Part shown: positions 10,325 through 22,125 of the stretch, piece after piece | Numbering within the stretch: position 1 is the stretch's first letter | Layout of the letters: each line of letters starts with the position of its first letter | Assembly: GCA_026826555.1 (NCBI GenBank) | Contig: JAKSZT010017954.1 | Coordinates: forward strand, 5,814,572 to 5,878,571 | Reading direction: 5' to 3' | Length of the DNA: 64,000 nt | Source of the DNA: Tolypeutes matacus | Lineage: Eukaryota; Chordata; Mammalia; Cingulata; Chlamyphoridae | Made by a program: the position numbers and the translations under genes | The notes under the pieces: model-generated | Told to the model about the DNA's origin: nothing | Seen by the model: only the letters and a program-made list of their open reading frames with translations | The model's database searches: none

Positions 10325-10840
10325 ATTTCCACAGACTTGTGAACCTACTATGTATTGGCATAGTGCTGAGTGCAAGGGAGAAAGCAAATAAGAAATGTCC
10401 CTACCCTCAAGGGCCTCACAACTGATAAATAGTTATGTAATAATATCACACAGCATGATCAATGCACTAACCAAGTTACTTAAGAGACTGTAAGGGTGTG
10501 CTGGGGTGGGGTGGGGGGGTGTCTGGTAGTTGGAGTTGGCTCCATAAAGGAGGTAATACACGAGCGAACCTTCAAGCAAAGAATTCTCCAGCTGGTGAAT
10601 GGAGCAAAGACAAGAGAGCCAGAGCCCACAACCCTTACAAAGGTCAGGGACCGGGAAGGGTAGAGAGGGTGGGACATAGAATCCGTGCTGAGGAATGCTG
10701 GAGGTAGCTTTCTTCCCTAAGGTAGTTTGGAGTCAGACCATGAACGACCTCGAATGCCATGCAAAAACATTTAGAGTTTGCCTTGTTGGCTGGGGGAGCC
10801 ATTGAAAAGAAGGAGGTGATATGATCCAAAAAGTATTTGA
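10325..10840 (-). mobile_element. L2 LINE 3' region
   Basis: The complement of L2: GTGAACCTACTATGTATTGG, CCCTACCCTCAAGGGCCTC, and later GGGGGAGCCATTGAAAAGAA, GGAGGTGATATGATCC. The last two blocks are the minus-strand form of the GATCATGTCAC region of L2. Confidence 0.65.
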
Positions 10841-11404
10841 GAATGCACACTTGGGCCACAGATGGAAGATAGAAAAGGGTCTCTTTCCAAAGGTGCTAAC
10901 AACAAATGCCCAAGCAGCAGGCTTGTGCAGAACCTTCTCTGTCTTCCCTGTTCCTGCTCACAACCCTCACAGGGGGTTGCTGTGGAACAAGCAGTTCCCA
11001 AGAGCCTACTACATGTGCTCAGCACCCAGTTGCCTGCTGTCACAGAGTCAAGTGTGCTGAAGACTGGGGGAAGATGAGGTAGGAAGTTCCAGGAATCAAT
11101 CTCTCCACAGATCTAGTAAACAGGCAGGAACTGTCTGAATCAACTATTTCAAAACTCCAGAGTCCAGTGGAACACTGCACAGCATCCAGAGACGAGCTGG
11201 CAGAGGAGGAGGGGAAATTGCGGTAAAAACCAGTAGCTTGCTGTCTCTGCATGGTGGTTACCAGCACCCAGGCCCACTCTTGCAGCAGGCAGTGGGGTCT
11301 GGCCCCTGGTGTAGCTTGCTGGTGCCAGAACAGGACATGAAAATCCACTTCCCCAGGATTCAGGTGGGCATGGGTTGATCACTGATCACTGCTTCCCACC
11401 CCCG
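10841..11404. other. unassigned sequence
   Basis: No recognised exon, RNA or repeat. Open frames of up to about 100 codons exist on the minus strand but carry no domain signature. Confidence 0.35.
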
Positions 11405-11537
11405 ACCCCATTTTTTCCTTTATTAGGGAAATTGTGGGTTTGCAGAATACCCATGCACAAAATACAAGACTCCACCACCAACACTTGCACTGGTGCCTCA
11501 AAGAACATTATCATGGAAGTAAAATGAGAACCTACAC
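11405..11537 (-). mobile_element. probable L1 3' UTR fragment
   Basis: ATTGTGGGTTTGCAGAATAC, CATGCACAAAATACAAGACT and CCACCAACACTTGCACTGG look like the minus-strand L1 3' end pattern of a xenarthran L1. Assignment is weaker than for the adjacent plus-strand L1. Confidence 0.4.
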
Positions 11538-12414
11538 AATGTGAGAAAATATTTGGAAACCACATATATGATAAGTATTTAATATATGAACAGAACATAT
11601 AAACAGAATATATAAAGAAATTATTCAACTTACCAACAAAAAGACAAATAACCCAACTGAAAAATGGGCAAAAAACTTGAATAGAGATTTTTTCCCAAAA
11701 GTACATAAAAAGATGCTCAAGCTCATTAGCCATTAGGGAAATGCATATCAATACCTCAGTGAGATACCATTTCACACCCACTAGATGGAAAATTTTAAAT
11801 GTTGGAGAGGATGTGGAGAAATCCATTTATCGCTGATGGAAATGTAAAATGGTACTACCACTGTGGAAAACAGTTTGATGGTTTCTCAGAAAGTTAAATA
11901 TAGAATTACCATATGACTTGGCAATCCCACTTCTAGGTATATACCCAAAAGAATCGAAAGCAGGGACTCGAACAGATATTAGCACAATTATATTCATAGC
12001 AGCATTATTCACAATTGCCGAAAGATGGAAGCAACCCAAGTGTCCATCAACCGATGAATAAATGAACAAAATGTGGTATGAACATGCAATGGAAAATTTT
12101 CAGCTGTAAAAAGGGATGAAGTCCTGATACATGCAACAATGTGCATAAACCTTGAAGACATTATGTTAAGTAAAATAAGCCAGACACAAAAGGACAAATA
12201 TTGTATGATCTCACTGATAGTAAACTCATGGAGTCAGAATCTGAATAGAGGTTACCAGGAGACCGGGAGGGTTTAGGGAATAGGGAGCAAAGGCTTAAAA
12301 TGTACAGAATCTCTATTTGGGACAATGGAAAAGTTTTGGTAATGGATGGTGGGGATGGTAGCACAACATTGTGAACATAATTAACAGGACCGAATTATAT
12401 ATTTGAATGTGGTT
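11538..12414 (+). mobile_element. L1 LINE, 5'-truncated: end of ORF2 and 3' UTR
   Basis: Follows old L1M 3' sequence block by block: GAGAAAATATTTGGAAACCA, AAAAAGACAAATAACCCAAC, GAGATACCATTTCACACCC, GGAGAGGATGTGGAGAAAT, ATAGAATTACCATATGAC, CATAGCAGCATTATTCAC and CAAATATTGTATGATCTCAC. The reverse-transcriptase reading frame is broken and its 5' part is absent. It continues at 12955 beyond a SINE insertion. Confidence 0.88.
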
Positions 12415-12427
12415 AAAAGTGGAAATT

Positions 12428-12941
12428 TGGGAAATGGATGTGACTCAAGTGATTGGGCTCCCGTTCACCATATAGGAGGTCCAGGGTTTGATTCCCAGGG
12501 CATCCTGGTGAAAAGCAAGCTGGCCTGAGCAGAGAGCTGGCCCACGCAGGAGTGCTGGCCCACATGGAGAGCTGGCACAGCAAGATGACGTAACAAGGGG
12601 GTCGGAGGTGGCTCAACTGGTTGGGCGTCCGTCTCCCATATGGAGGGACCCGGGTTCGATCCCCGGGACCTCCCGGTAAAAAAAAAAAAAAAGAAAAGAA
12701 AAAAAAAGATGACGTAACAAAAAGAGACACAGAGGAGAGATAATAAGAGACACAGCAGACCAGGGAGCTGAGGTGGTGCTAGAGATTGAGCGCTTCTCTC
12801 CCACTCCAGAAGGTCCTAGGATCAGTTCCGGTGCCACCTAAAGAGAAGACAAGCAGACACAAAAGAACACACAGAGAGCAGACAGTGAGCACAAAAACAG
12901 TGGGGGAGGGGGGATAAATAAATAAAATAAATCTTTTTTTA
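12428..12941 (+). mobile_element. DAS-type SINE, long dimer-like form, interrupted
   Basis: First head GAAATGGATGTGACTCAAG, spacer with repeated GAGCTGGCCCACGCAGGAG words, then second head GAGCTGAGGTGGTGCTAGAG and a CAGACACA-rich tail ending in AATAAATCTTT. The outer target-site duplication AAAAGTGGAAATT is at 12415-12427 and 12942-12954. A younger SINE at 12597-12705 has split it. Confidence 0.92.
12597..12705 (+). mobile_element. DAS-type SINE (short form), nested
   Basis: Well-preserved copy: A-box region GTGGCTCAACTGGTTGGGC, exact B box GGTTCGATCCC at 12653-12663, then an A-rich tail. The 15-bp target-site duplication AAGATGACGTAACAA is at 12582-12596 and 12706-12720, so it landed inside the older long SINE. 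The preserved CpGs (TTGGGCGTCCG, ACCCGGGTTCGA) suggest low age. Confidence 0.95.
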
Positions 12942-12954
12942 AAAAGTGGAAATT

Positions 12955-13205
12955 CTAGGCTGCAAATATGTTACTAGAATAATAAGTTTTTAAAAAATCC
13001 ATGAAACTGTACAACACAATAAACCCTAAATTAAACCATGGACTATAGTATATAGTACAATGATAAAAACGCGCTTTCATCCATTGTAACAAATGTACAC
13101 CAATGCAAGGTGTTAATCGTAGCATGGTATGTAGGAATCCTGTATTTGATGGGTGATTTTTCTGTAAACCAACAACTTCTCTAATAATAATAATAAAGAG
13201 TATCC
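12955..13205 (+). mobile_element. L1 LINE 3' UTR, continuation
   Basis: Resumes the L1 of 11538-12414: TAAACCATGGACTATAGT, TTGTAACAAATGTACACCAA, TGCAAGGTGTTAATCG and AATAATAATAATAAAGAG at the 3' end. Confidence 0.8.
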
Positions 13206-13731
13206 TGACGTCGATCATGCATATCTCTTTTCAGCTCCAATAACATCACATTGGTAACCTGAAATCAGCCATGGTGGGAGGCTTTACATCACAGAAATCT
13301 GCAAACACTGCAAACCAGGCCTTCCCTGCCTGTCCCCCCAACCCCCTGAGAGCCATTTAAACAGCACACCACTTGAAAAGACCCAATCCCAGTCCTCCAT
13401 GAGAGCCACATCTACTTAAAGAGAACAAATCAATACATATGAAATGAAGCAAGAAAAATCCAGTTTAGAATCTAGCACCCACTGAAGAAGGAGTCATAAA
13501 GCACTGTGGAGTAGAAAGAAAATAAAAGGCCCTTTTATTTGAGAGCTAGAGCCCAAATTCTCCTCATCTCAGTTTCAGCCACTTTCACCCAAGCTTGGAG
13601 TTAAAAGATTATATCCAATCTGGGATCAGTTAGCATGACGAGTGACTTCCAATGGTGGTTTTCAGAGAGGATGAGCAACCTCAAAACAAAACATGTAGCC
13701 CCAGCACCACAGGACTACAGAAAGAGCCTCA
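13206..13731. other. unassigned sequence
   Basis: No exon, RNA or repeat recognised between the end of the L1 and the start of the LTR. Confidence 0.4.
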
Positions 13732-14181
13732 TGTGGTGGTTTGGAAGTGCGTGGACCCCAGGAAATCATGTTCTTCAAGTTAATCCATTTCTGTGGGTGT
13801 AAACCTACTGTACATAAGACCTTTTGATGAGGTTACTTCAGTTTAAGGTGTGGCCTAGGGTGAGTCTTAATCCTCTTACTAGAGTCCTTTATAAACTGGA
13901 TGAATAGAAAGAGAGAAAGCCACAGAAGCAAGAAGCTGAAAGCAAGGAAACCTGGAAGAGTAGGGAGAGAACAGTAGATGCCACCGTGTGCCTTGCCCTG
14001 TGACAGAGGAGTCCAGGATTGCCAGCAGCCAGTCTTCAAGAAGAAAACATTACCTGATGATGCCTTGATTTGGACGTTTTTCTCAGCTTAAAAGCTATAA
14101 GCTTGTAAGCTAATAAATTCCTATTGTTAAAGCCAACACATGTCATGGTATCTGCTTTGAGCAGCTTAGTAAATGAAAACA
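13732..14181 (+). mobile_element. solo LTR of MaLR/ERVL type
   Basis: Begins TGTGGTGGTTTGG and ends near AAAACA. Inside are TGTGGGTGTAAACC, AATCCTCTTACTAGAGTCC, GCCACAGAAGCAAGAAGC and a polyadenylation signal AATAAA at 14113-14118 followed by TTCCTATTGTTAAAGCCAAC. The flanks CCTCA (13727-13731) and CTTCA (14182-14186) match at 4 of 5 bases, as expected for an old 5-bp target-site duplication. No internal retroviral sequence adjoins it. Confidence 0.82.
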
Positions 14182-14204
14182 CTTCATAGTGAGAATCCAG
14201 CCCA

Positions 14205-14335
14205 AGCCCCTCACTATGTTCACTCATAAAACTGAGGCATCCACTCATAGTGATTTATCTAAGGCCTTATAACTATTAACAGCAAAGTCGGAACTTGAAT
14301 ACTGCTCTTGTCTCAGTTCAGCATGCACTCCAGGG
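14205..14335 (-). mobile_element. MIR-like SINE fragment
   Basis: AAACTGAGGCATCCACTC, TTATCTAAGGCCTTATAAC and AGCAAAGTCGGAACTTGAA follow the minus-strand MIR core. Diverged. Confidence 0.5.
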
Positions 14336-16494
14336 CCCATGCTGCTTTCACATTTGTAAATGAGTGTCCCACCACAACAGTCCACCCTGTCCTTAGATCC
14401 TCAGGGAATACATTTTATACAGCATTACCCGAGGCTGGCAGTCTCCTGGTCTCCAGTACTTCTGGGAGTACCTGGTATCCAGGAAAAGCATACCAGGATG
14501 GTAAATGAAACCAATGCCATATAAAAGACATTACCCAAGCTGTCTTCTGAAGTTCCATCAGGAGTTTGAGCCATTGGTCATGGTCTGCTGTTCTAGGATC
14601 TGGACACATGCTGGGAATGGCTGCCAAGCAGCAATACATGAAATAAGGAAGCCCTGAAGGTCAGCACCCAGGGATGAAGGCAGGATCAAAAACCAAGTGC
14701 ATAGTCCAAAGGTTATATCAGCCCAAAAGGGGCAGACCATGCAGAGGAATCTAGAACAAAACAAGGGACTAGGATAGAGTGAGTAGCTACAGAAGGGAGA
14801 GGAGGAGGAATTGTCTCAAGAGTTTCCCTGGAGCACTGAGTCACAACTACTGATGATTTCACTAAATACCTAGAGCTTAAATGTGTGGTTCCCTGGAATT
14901 TGGATCCCATGGCCCAACGCATTTTCCTTCCTACAGAGATTTTGGGGGCTGAAATAGTTTCCTTTGCAAAAACAAGAATGTTTAAAAGCAAACAAATGAA
15001 ACAACCTGGTAGCACCATTTCATGGAATAATGGATATTTAAACTCCAAAAATACAGAAAGAACAAATTCTCAGAATAAAGGACATTTGTTTAAATTGATT
15101 ACATTTAGCTTCAGAAAAAAATACAAAAACATACTACATTAGTCATTTTTTCATTGCTCCATGAACTGGTGGACTAGACCAGGCAGGGATGAAACACCAA
15201 GCCAATCTGGACACACTTGGAACCACCCAATTTCTGTATGTACATGTTCTTCATCTCCCCTTTAGTGGTTGACTTGGAGGAACATTCTCTTGGACCATCT
15301 TCCCCAGTACCAGGGTAAGCACCATCGCTGGTCCTTCTAGAATCCCTTAAACCTCTTCATTTACAGCACCTTGAGCCTGCTTCCTAGCATTACTGTCATC
15401 TGGGCCACACACACCTTGCAGCCTGGGATAAGAAGAAGGAAGAGACCTCATTGCCTTTGCTTTGCTCAAGACCAGGCTCACTCCTCTATCCCTCAAGTGT
15501 AAAAATTCATTAAAAGAAAGATATTCATTGGTTCTTTTTGTAGTAAATTCATAAATTCATTAATAAAAATGACCTTAGCTCCTAAAACTTCAGAAGCATG
15601 CTGTGCTGGCACTTTTGAGATGGATGCTTGAAATCTCCGATCACAGAGAGAAAGAAAAAAAATGGCATCTTGGGGCAACTGAGTATATTGACACATTCTA
15701 GGTTTGTAGTCCTTGGTAAATTATAGAATTTTAAAATACCAATAATGAAAGAGCCCTTTTGGATTACCTTCTCCAGGGCTCACTGATAGACTTTATCTCA
15801 CCCATCAACAGGAGCTGAGTAAGAGTGGTTGCCTTGGGTGTGATGGGGAAATAAGGTTGCCTCTGGGCTTAGTGCGGGGGGGGGGGGGGGATGCTGTCAT
15901 CAAATTTGTTATGTTTGTCATGGATTCTGGAGGAAGAAAGGCAGGTCTCATCCCTGACCTCAACCAACCTCCTTGATTCAATTAGGGAAACCAAGGCAGC
16001 CAAGTGACTCCTTCAGTACCCCCACCTCATTAGGGCCAAAGGCAGGACTAGACCCTGCTCTGCTCCTTCTCAGTCTTGTCTATTGTCCCTCCCACCATGT
16101 TGTCTCGATGGGCTCATTCTCATCTTGGTTCCTGTTTTCACATCAGTTCTCGTACCTGAACCTTGCACAACATCTGCCAGCAATTCCCCCTTCCTGCTCC
16201 TCCCCTTCCAGGACTTTCTTTCTCATCTATAACAGGCTGGATATTCAGATAATCTACAGTATTCCACTGCTACATGGGGCTTCTCCCAGGGAGTTCTGTT
16301 TCTGGAAACTTCAGCCCACCCAACTTGAGCCACTCTCTGGTAGGCAGGTTTCTGAGATGATGCAACTCTGCTCTTTAACTTAGGACTCTGTGCCTTTACC
16401 TGGATTCTAGTACATTCCAGTTTTGCTGTTATCTCTTGGCCTTTTAAACACTTAGTTCACTTGACTTAACTAGTATTTGAGTTGTAGCTATGCC
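14336..16494. other. unassigned sequence with a G run
   Basis: About 2.1 kb without an exon or named repeat. A run of about 14 G near 15876-15889 is a simple repeat. The 136-codon open frame at 15973-16383 has no recognisable domain and no support as a gene. Confidence 0.4.
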
Positions 16495-16590
16495 TATATT
16501 TATTTATAAACAATAAGGTCCTTTAGAGAAGGGCTGGGTCTTTACACAGTGCCTAATACAGGGCACAAAATAAATATTTGTCAAGGGAGA
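16495..16590 (+). mobile_element. L2 LINE 3' end fragment
   Basis: GTCCTTTAGAGAAGGGCTGG, GTGCCTAATACAGGGCAC and AAAATAAATATTTGTCAA are the diverged end of an L2. Confidence 0.6.
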
Positions 16591-17099
16591 AAATGAGAGG
16601 ATGGAATTGGGTCGCACATTACTATTTTGTACCTGGGGGCTTCAAACTCAATGTACGATTTTTTTAAATGCAGATGGAGGTAGATAAATGCATTTTGCCT
16701 CTTCTCTATGATAGAACACAACTGCCCACCCACGCTTGTGAAGTTTCCACACCATTTTTCCAGGTAGTCGGTATGTTTGCCTCAAAACCTTCACTCCTTT
16801 TGCTCAGTGCAGGTTTTCAAATTTCATTTTTGCAGACAAACTCTTGGATCAAACGAAATCTTTCGCCAAGCCCCAAAGCAGAGCTTGCTTATACTCTCCT
16901 TGCTCCTTGAGCAGCTCTGAACCACCCACGCCCCCAGCACCTCCGCCCCCAAGAGCCCCAGATTTTCCTAGAGCTCAGTGGCTCTTGCCATAGCTTCCCA
17001 TGAACATAGAATGTGTCAACATACTCACTTGCCCCAAGATGCTATTTTTTTCTTTCTCCAGTATCTTTTCCTCCACCCCAACCCACACTTAGCTGCCAG

Positions 17100-18465
17100 C
17101 CTAATTAACTGATATAATATAAACACTGCCTTCAACTTGTCACTCACTCCTTCCTGCCACCATGTCCAAACCCTTCCTATTAGCAACAAAACATGGATTA
17201 ATGTAACCATGCATCCAACCTTATGTCCCAATGCTTCCCTCAGCGCACATCACTTTGGCTCAGTGGGAACTTCCATACACACCGCACACGTTCGGCCCTG
17301 CAGGCTTTCTCTCACAGGTCTTCCTGAGATGTCACCCACAGCCCTTACTTACCCAATTCTCCCCCTTCTAGTGGCCCATTATCTCCCCCACCTGGATTCT
17401 GTTGCCTTTCACTCATGCCAAAATCCAGAGTCACCCTAAATCCTGCCACCCCCTTACCTTGCACATTCGATCAATCACCAGTGGCAGGATTTGATCTCAT
17501 AAATATATCCTTGCTCCTCTTCCTCCCCAATGCCACAGCCTTAGTTTGGACTCTCTTAGCTCTCTCATGGATTTCTGGAAAATTCTCCTGCCTCCCCAAT
17601 CCACCTTGTCCAGAGCTGCGGCCATCCATCTGAAAACACCATCCCCTCTGTGGCCCTTCTTGCTCAAACCCTTTCAGCAGCTCCCACTGGCTGCATTAAG
17701 ATCCAAGCTCCTTTTGCTGCGCATAAAAGGCTGTTTATCTTCTGGCTCCCACCTCTTTCTGACTCCATCTCCTACCCTCCTCTGGCTCAGCCAGCAGTTT
17801 GGCCATCCCAAACCACCATCGCTTTTCCATAAGGGCCACTTCTCTTTCAATTCAGAGCAGGCCAACATTCCACCAATAGGCACCAGCATACCAGAATTAG
17901 TTGTTAAATAGAGAGAGACTTTTAACAAGGTGGTAAATAGCCCAAGCTCCCCAAGCACCTCCTGCCATTCCAGCCCTTCCCCTAGGACACAGCCTCTGCA
18001 CACACCCTCTCCTGGAATGTCTTTCTTTGTCCCCTGCCCCTGATCTCCTCCTACTTCTCCCTGGTGGCATCTTCACCGCCCTGTCCCTGGGGAGGGGGTC
18101 TCCTCCTCCAGCCTTACTCAATCACAACCTCCTCCTCTGTGTGCCTATAGAATCTCCTTTGTGCTTCTGTTACACAACTTGACCTGTTATGTTGTGATTT
18201 CTTACTCATCTTCCTCTCTCCCACTCAACCAAGGGTTCCTTGGGAGCTGAAACCACATCTCATTCAAACCATATTTGCTCAATAAGTGTTTGGTGAACTA
18301 GACCTTTTGAACAATTTAGTAAAATCCTGCTTCCTTAAAGCTCTCCCGCCTTCTCTTACCCACAGCCCTCACCTTTCTCACATCTATCCTCTCCACAGGG
18401 CTTACTTTGTGTAGAGCTATGCACATAGTAGGTGCTCAATAAATACTATTTCTAGGGCTCAGATG
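17100..18465 (+). mobile_element. L2 LINE, long 3' part
   Basis: A long L2 fragment including the decayed end of its ORF: CACATTCGATCAATCACCAG, CTTTCAGCAGCTCCCACTGG, TTAAGATCCAAGCTCC, CCTGGAATGTCTTTC, CACAACCTCCTCCTCTGTG, then CATATTTGCTCAATAAGTG near 18265 and a second L2 tail, CATAGTAGGTGCTCAATAA, near 18426. Two L2 copies may abut here. Confidence 0.75.
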
Positions 18466-19059
18466 AATATGCCCATCCCTCCCTCCCTCCCCCCAAATGA
18501 GGACGTTCAGTCCTTCATAGCTGAAATCAAGGCATCCAGCTGGGGCCCAGTAAATCAGGAACTAGCTGCCAAAAACAGCTAAGCACACTTGTCCACACTG
18601 CTGGAGAGCCAAGAACTGCTTGCTCCAGCTCTGCCTCGGAAAGGAGGAGGCACTTTGCAAGCCGCCCCCCTCCTTCACCCTTGTAGAAGCTTTTGTTCCT
18701 GCCCTCAGTGGAGATGCCAAATAAGGCAGCCCAAAGCCCCAGCTAGAGAAAGATAGAAAGGATCAAACAACGCTCTTGTTTCAGCAGTGTGGTGCTATGT
18801 GTTTTTCCAAAGGAGAGAGAAAACACAGGATCAAAAGAATGTCTTTTCTTTCAGAGACAAGCACAAGCTTTCCCGCCTTCAACAGATTTCTCCTAACAGG
18901 TGTCAGGACACACGGAGGGGTGGGGGTTGGCTAATCCACCTTCAATCTGAGGTCTGGAAGTAGCTAAATCTCTTCTGTCATCAGTTCTTCCAAGATAGGG
19001 GAAGGGAGGGAGGGAAAGAGGAGGAGGGGGGATGGGGGAAGGGAGGGAGCTGAAGGAGG
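18466..19059. other. unassigned sequence with GGGA-rich tract
   Basis: A C-rich word at 18478-18495 and a purine tract of GGGA/GGAG units around 18990-19050. No exon or RNA gene recognised. Confidence 0.4.
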
Positions 19060-19300
19060 ACACATTTAATCATCAGCTACTACAGACCAGGCACCCTGCC
19101 AAGTGCTTTACATGCGTCCTCTCACTGAACCATGAAAACAAGCCTCTGCACTTGTTATTAGTCCTATTTTAAGCAAAGGGAACTGAGGCTTAGGGAAATT
19201 CTTAGATTTTCCCAAAGGCAGACAGCTAGTGAGTGGCAGAGCTGAAACTGTCACCCACATCTTCTGACTGTAATCCCAGCGTGCTCTCCACAGCACTACC
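19060..19300 (-). mobile_element. MIR SINE
   Basis: Nearly full minus-strand MIR: CCAAGTGCTTTACATGCG, TTATTAGTCCTATTTTAAGC, GGGAACTGAGGCTTAGGG, CAGACAGCTAGTGAGTGGCA, GAGCTGAAACTGTCACCC and GCGTGCTCTCCACAGC. Confidence 0.85.
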
Positions 19301-19559
19301 CTTTCTCTCCCTGAGTCTGAATTTTCCCAAACCTTCTGCAGGACAAAGCTTTGCTTGATATCCGGTCATTCTTTCCACTTCCTGCTTGGAGAAGCAGGTC
19401 CAAACCCCAGGGGAATTTGTTCCACACCTGTGTGCAGACATGTGCTGTTGGCAAGGTCAGAGCTGAAGGGTCAGGGTGGATGGGGATCAACCACAGCACT
19501 GTCTCCATGAGCCTAAGGCAAGTGGCTGGTCTCTGAGTAACTGGAAGCCACTGATGGTG

Positions 19560-19775
19560 GCCAGACTGTCAGGTACACTAGATTCCCCTTGTTTAAGCAT
19601 CTTGTTCAAAATGTGCCCTCCTTGGCCCCCATCTAGTGTTGTCCCTCACCCACCCCCCCATAATGGCACACTGCATTATTTTCTTCTTAGCTCTTTCCAT
19701 GGTCTGGAATCACTCTTACCTATGTCTATCCTTGGTGAGTATCTCTCTGCCCCACTAGAATGTAAACTTGAGCTA
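19560..19775 (+). mobile_element. L2 LINE 3' fragment
   Basis: GGCACACTGCATTATTTTC, CTGCCCCACTAGAATGTAAAC and TTGAGC are the plus-strand L2 tail region. Confidence 0.5.
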
Positions 19776-20198
19776 TGACAGAGGTGAGGCAGACTGTCCA
19801 GGAGTTCACTGAGTCAGACCAGGGCCAGGGTGTCTTTATCCCACAGGCCAAGGAGTTCTTCCTGCTGATGAGTCTACCTGGCACGTCTCCCCACCACTCA
19901 ATTTACTCAACCTAAAAGAGATGCATTTAATGTATCTACCCAATGTGAAGCAAGTCTCCAGCCAGATGTCAGAGACTTTGCCAGCATCTCTGAGGGATTC
20001 CTCTAGAAGCTAGAAGAACCCACTGCAAAATGGGGGAAGGGGACCACCTGAAGCAGCTGCTCACCCAGGATGCCTGTGCTTGTCCACACCTTCCATCAGA
20101 CAGAAGGAGGTACCACCCCCACTTTCCAATGAACTGGTTGTTTGCCCATCAAAGAAATTTGGTGATAAGTTTAGAACAGTATTTAAAAGTACAGTTAG

Positions 20199-20598
20199 GG
20201 GAAGCAGATGTGGCTCAAGCTTTTGCGTGCCTTCCTACCACATGGGAGGTCCCATGTTCAGTTCCCAGTGCCTCCTAAAGAAGACAAGCAAGACAATGAG
20301 CCGATGCAACAGACTGGTGCAGCAAGCTAATGCAACAAGACGACTTAACAAAATGACGCAATGAGGAGACACAAAGAGGAAACACAATGAGAGACACAAC
20401 AAGCAGGGAGCACAGGTGGCTCAAGTGATTGGAAGCCTCCCTTTCACATGGGTGGTCCCGGGTTTGGTTCCCGGTACCTCCTAAAAAGAAGATGAGCAGA
20501 TGCAGAGAGCACACAACGAACTGACACAGAGAGCAGACAGCGAGTGCAAACAACGAGAGGGGTAGGGGAGAAAGAAAGAAAGAAATAAATCTTAAGAA
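20199..20598 (+). mobile_element. DAS-type SINE, dimeric long form
   Basis: Two tRNA-like heads in one insertion, GAAGCAGATGTGGCTCAAGC at 20201 and GAGCACAGGTGGCTCAAGTG at 20408, each followed by a tail rich in GACACAAAGAGG or GACACAGAGAGCAGACAGCG words. It ends in a GAAAGAAA/AATAAATCTT tail. The 14-bp target-site duplication AAAAGTACAGTTAG is at 20185-20198 and 20599-20612, so both halves were inserted together. Confidence 0.95.
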
Positions 20599-20612
20599 AA
20601 AAGTACAGTTAG

Positions 20613-21843
20613 TTCCGGGGGGGGGGAATGCTTGTTAAAAATGCAGATTCCAGGGCCCTAAGCTGCTGATTCTGATATTTTGTGGCCTTGAAATCTTTCC
20701 TTCTTTACTAGACACTTAGTGAAGGAGGAACCAGAGAGGCTAATTGATCCCTGCTTTGTGAGAGAAAGAGCTGACTAAAAAACAGCAAATCAACTCTTGT
20801 TACTTGTGAACAAGTCATTGGCCCTGGCTCCTTTGATTAAGCTTGTTGATGCAAATAACCTCTGGTTCCATTTTAGAAATGTGAAAACCCCTGCAGTCAT
20901 GTGGTTTTTTGTTTGTTTGTTTACACTGATGTTTTCTGAGAAACAGGGCAGCTCAGGCACCTCATGTCCAGCTAGGGTACCCTGGCACACAGCAACAGGC
21001 TCCCTCCTCACTCACAGTCATTCAGGCAAGTTGCTATTTCTGAGCATGCTCAACATTTCCTTCTCAGTTGGAACTCCAAAATCTATGGGTGGATGGAGTT
21101 AAACAGTCACACCCTAGTGGATAAAGCAGATTAGGCTGAGGGCTCTGGCCCTTGTCACTTAACCCCAGGGGGCTGATTTGAATGAATGTTTTCAGATACC
21201 ACTCAGAAATACCTCACCCAGCTTTTCTGCCCCTCCAAAGGCCAAAGCTCTGATTTGGGGTGAAAATATACCCACAACAAGGTCTCTTTAGCCACCCACC
21301 CACAATCACATGCTTGCCTTTTCTTTCTCCATTTCACACACGTTTCTCTTCCTTATTTTGAGGGACTGTACAAACTCAGTATAAAACCACTCTTGGTACT
21401 GTCACAAAATGAGGCAGCAGGGAAATCCATGTTAGATACTGAAGAAACTACAAGCCACAATCACCACTACCAAATTCCAAACATATGAGAAAGCAAAAGA
21501 CTAAACCCCTGAGACATACCCAAACTGAACATTGGGAGTGAAATCCTATGGCCCAGACCAGGGAACAGTACAAGGAAATTGTCTCATTTACAAGCACGTC
21601 GTTGATTCCCAGCAGCCCATGTTCACAAGAGATCTCTTGCTTGGGTCTCCTCCCACCAAGGAGTCTTCTCCTGTTTGCAGCTGGCTCCCAAGGCTCCTGC
21701 CTCATTCCTGTGCCCAAGCCCTCACAACGTGGACGTACACATAGTTGGGGATTCTTACAGAGGAGATGGCTCCTCTCCTTCCATCCTCACTCCCTCACCC
21801 ACACAATTTAATCCATCAAGTTTGGTTGTTGATTTCAACTCTA
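20613..21843. other. unassigned sequence; hAT-like fragment at its left end
   Basis: The first 100 bp (TTGTTAAAAATGCAGATTCC, AGGGCCCTAAGCTGCTGATT) resemble a MER20-like hAT element. The rest is unassigned. Open frames up to about 100 codons show no domain. Confidence 0.35.
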
Positions 21844-22125
21844 TTTTTTTTTTTTAAGTAAATTTTTTTTATTTTTAAAGAAGCTTTAGATTACATAAAT
21901 GTTACATTAAAAAAATATAAGGGATTCCCATATGCCCCACTCCCTCCTCCTCCCACACTTCCCCACATGAACAACATCTTTCATTAGTGTGATATATTTG
22001 TTACAATTGATGGACCCATATTGAAGCTTTGCTACTAACCATGGACTACAGTTTATAGTTTACACTCTGCCCCACGCAATTTTGCAGGTTATGACAAAAT
22101 ATACAATGGCCTGTATCCATCACTG
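21844..22125 (-). mobile_element. L1 LINE 3' end (xenarthran type)
   Basis: A T run on the plus strand is followed by AAGAAGCTTTAGATTACATA, AATGTTAC, GGGATTCCCATATGCCCC, CATTAGTGTGATATATTTG and TAACCATGGACTACAGTTTA. The same ordered blocks occur at 26356 and 34496, so it is a dispersed element with its poly(A) end on the left, a 5'-truncated L1 3' UTR in minus orientation. Confidence 0.7.

Noticed and set aside
11386..11826. 146-codon minus-strand open frame
   Set aside because: Antisense to the L1 ORF2 3' end and its flanking fragment.
12601..12690. tRNA gene candidates at SINE heads (here and at about twenty other places)
   Set aside because: The A and B boxes are tRNA-like, but the sequences lack a complete cloverleaf, end in A tails and have target-site duplications, so they are SINEs.
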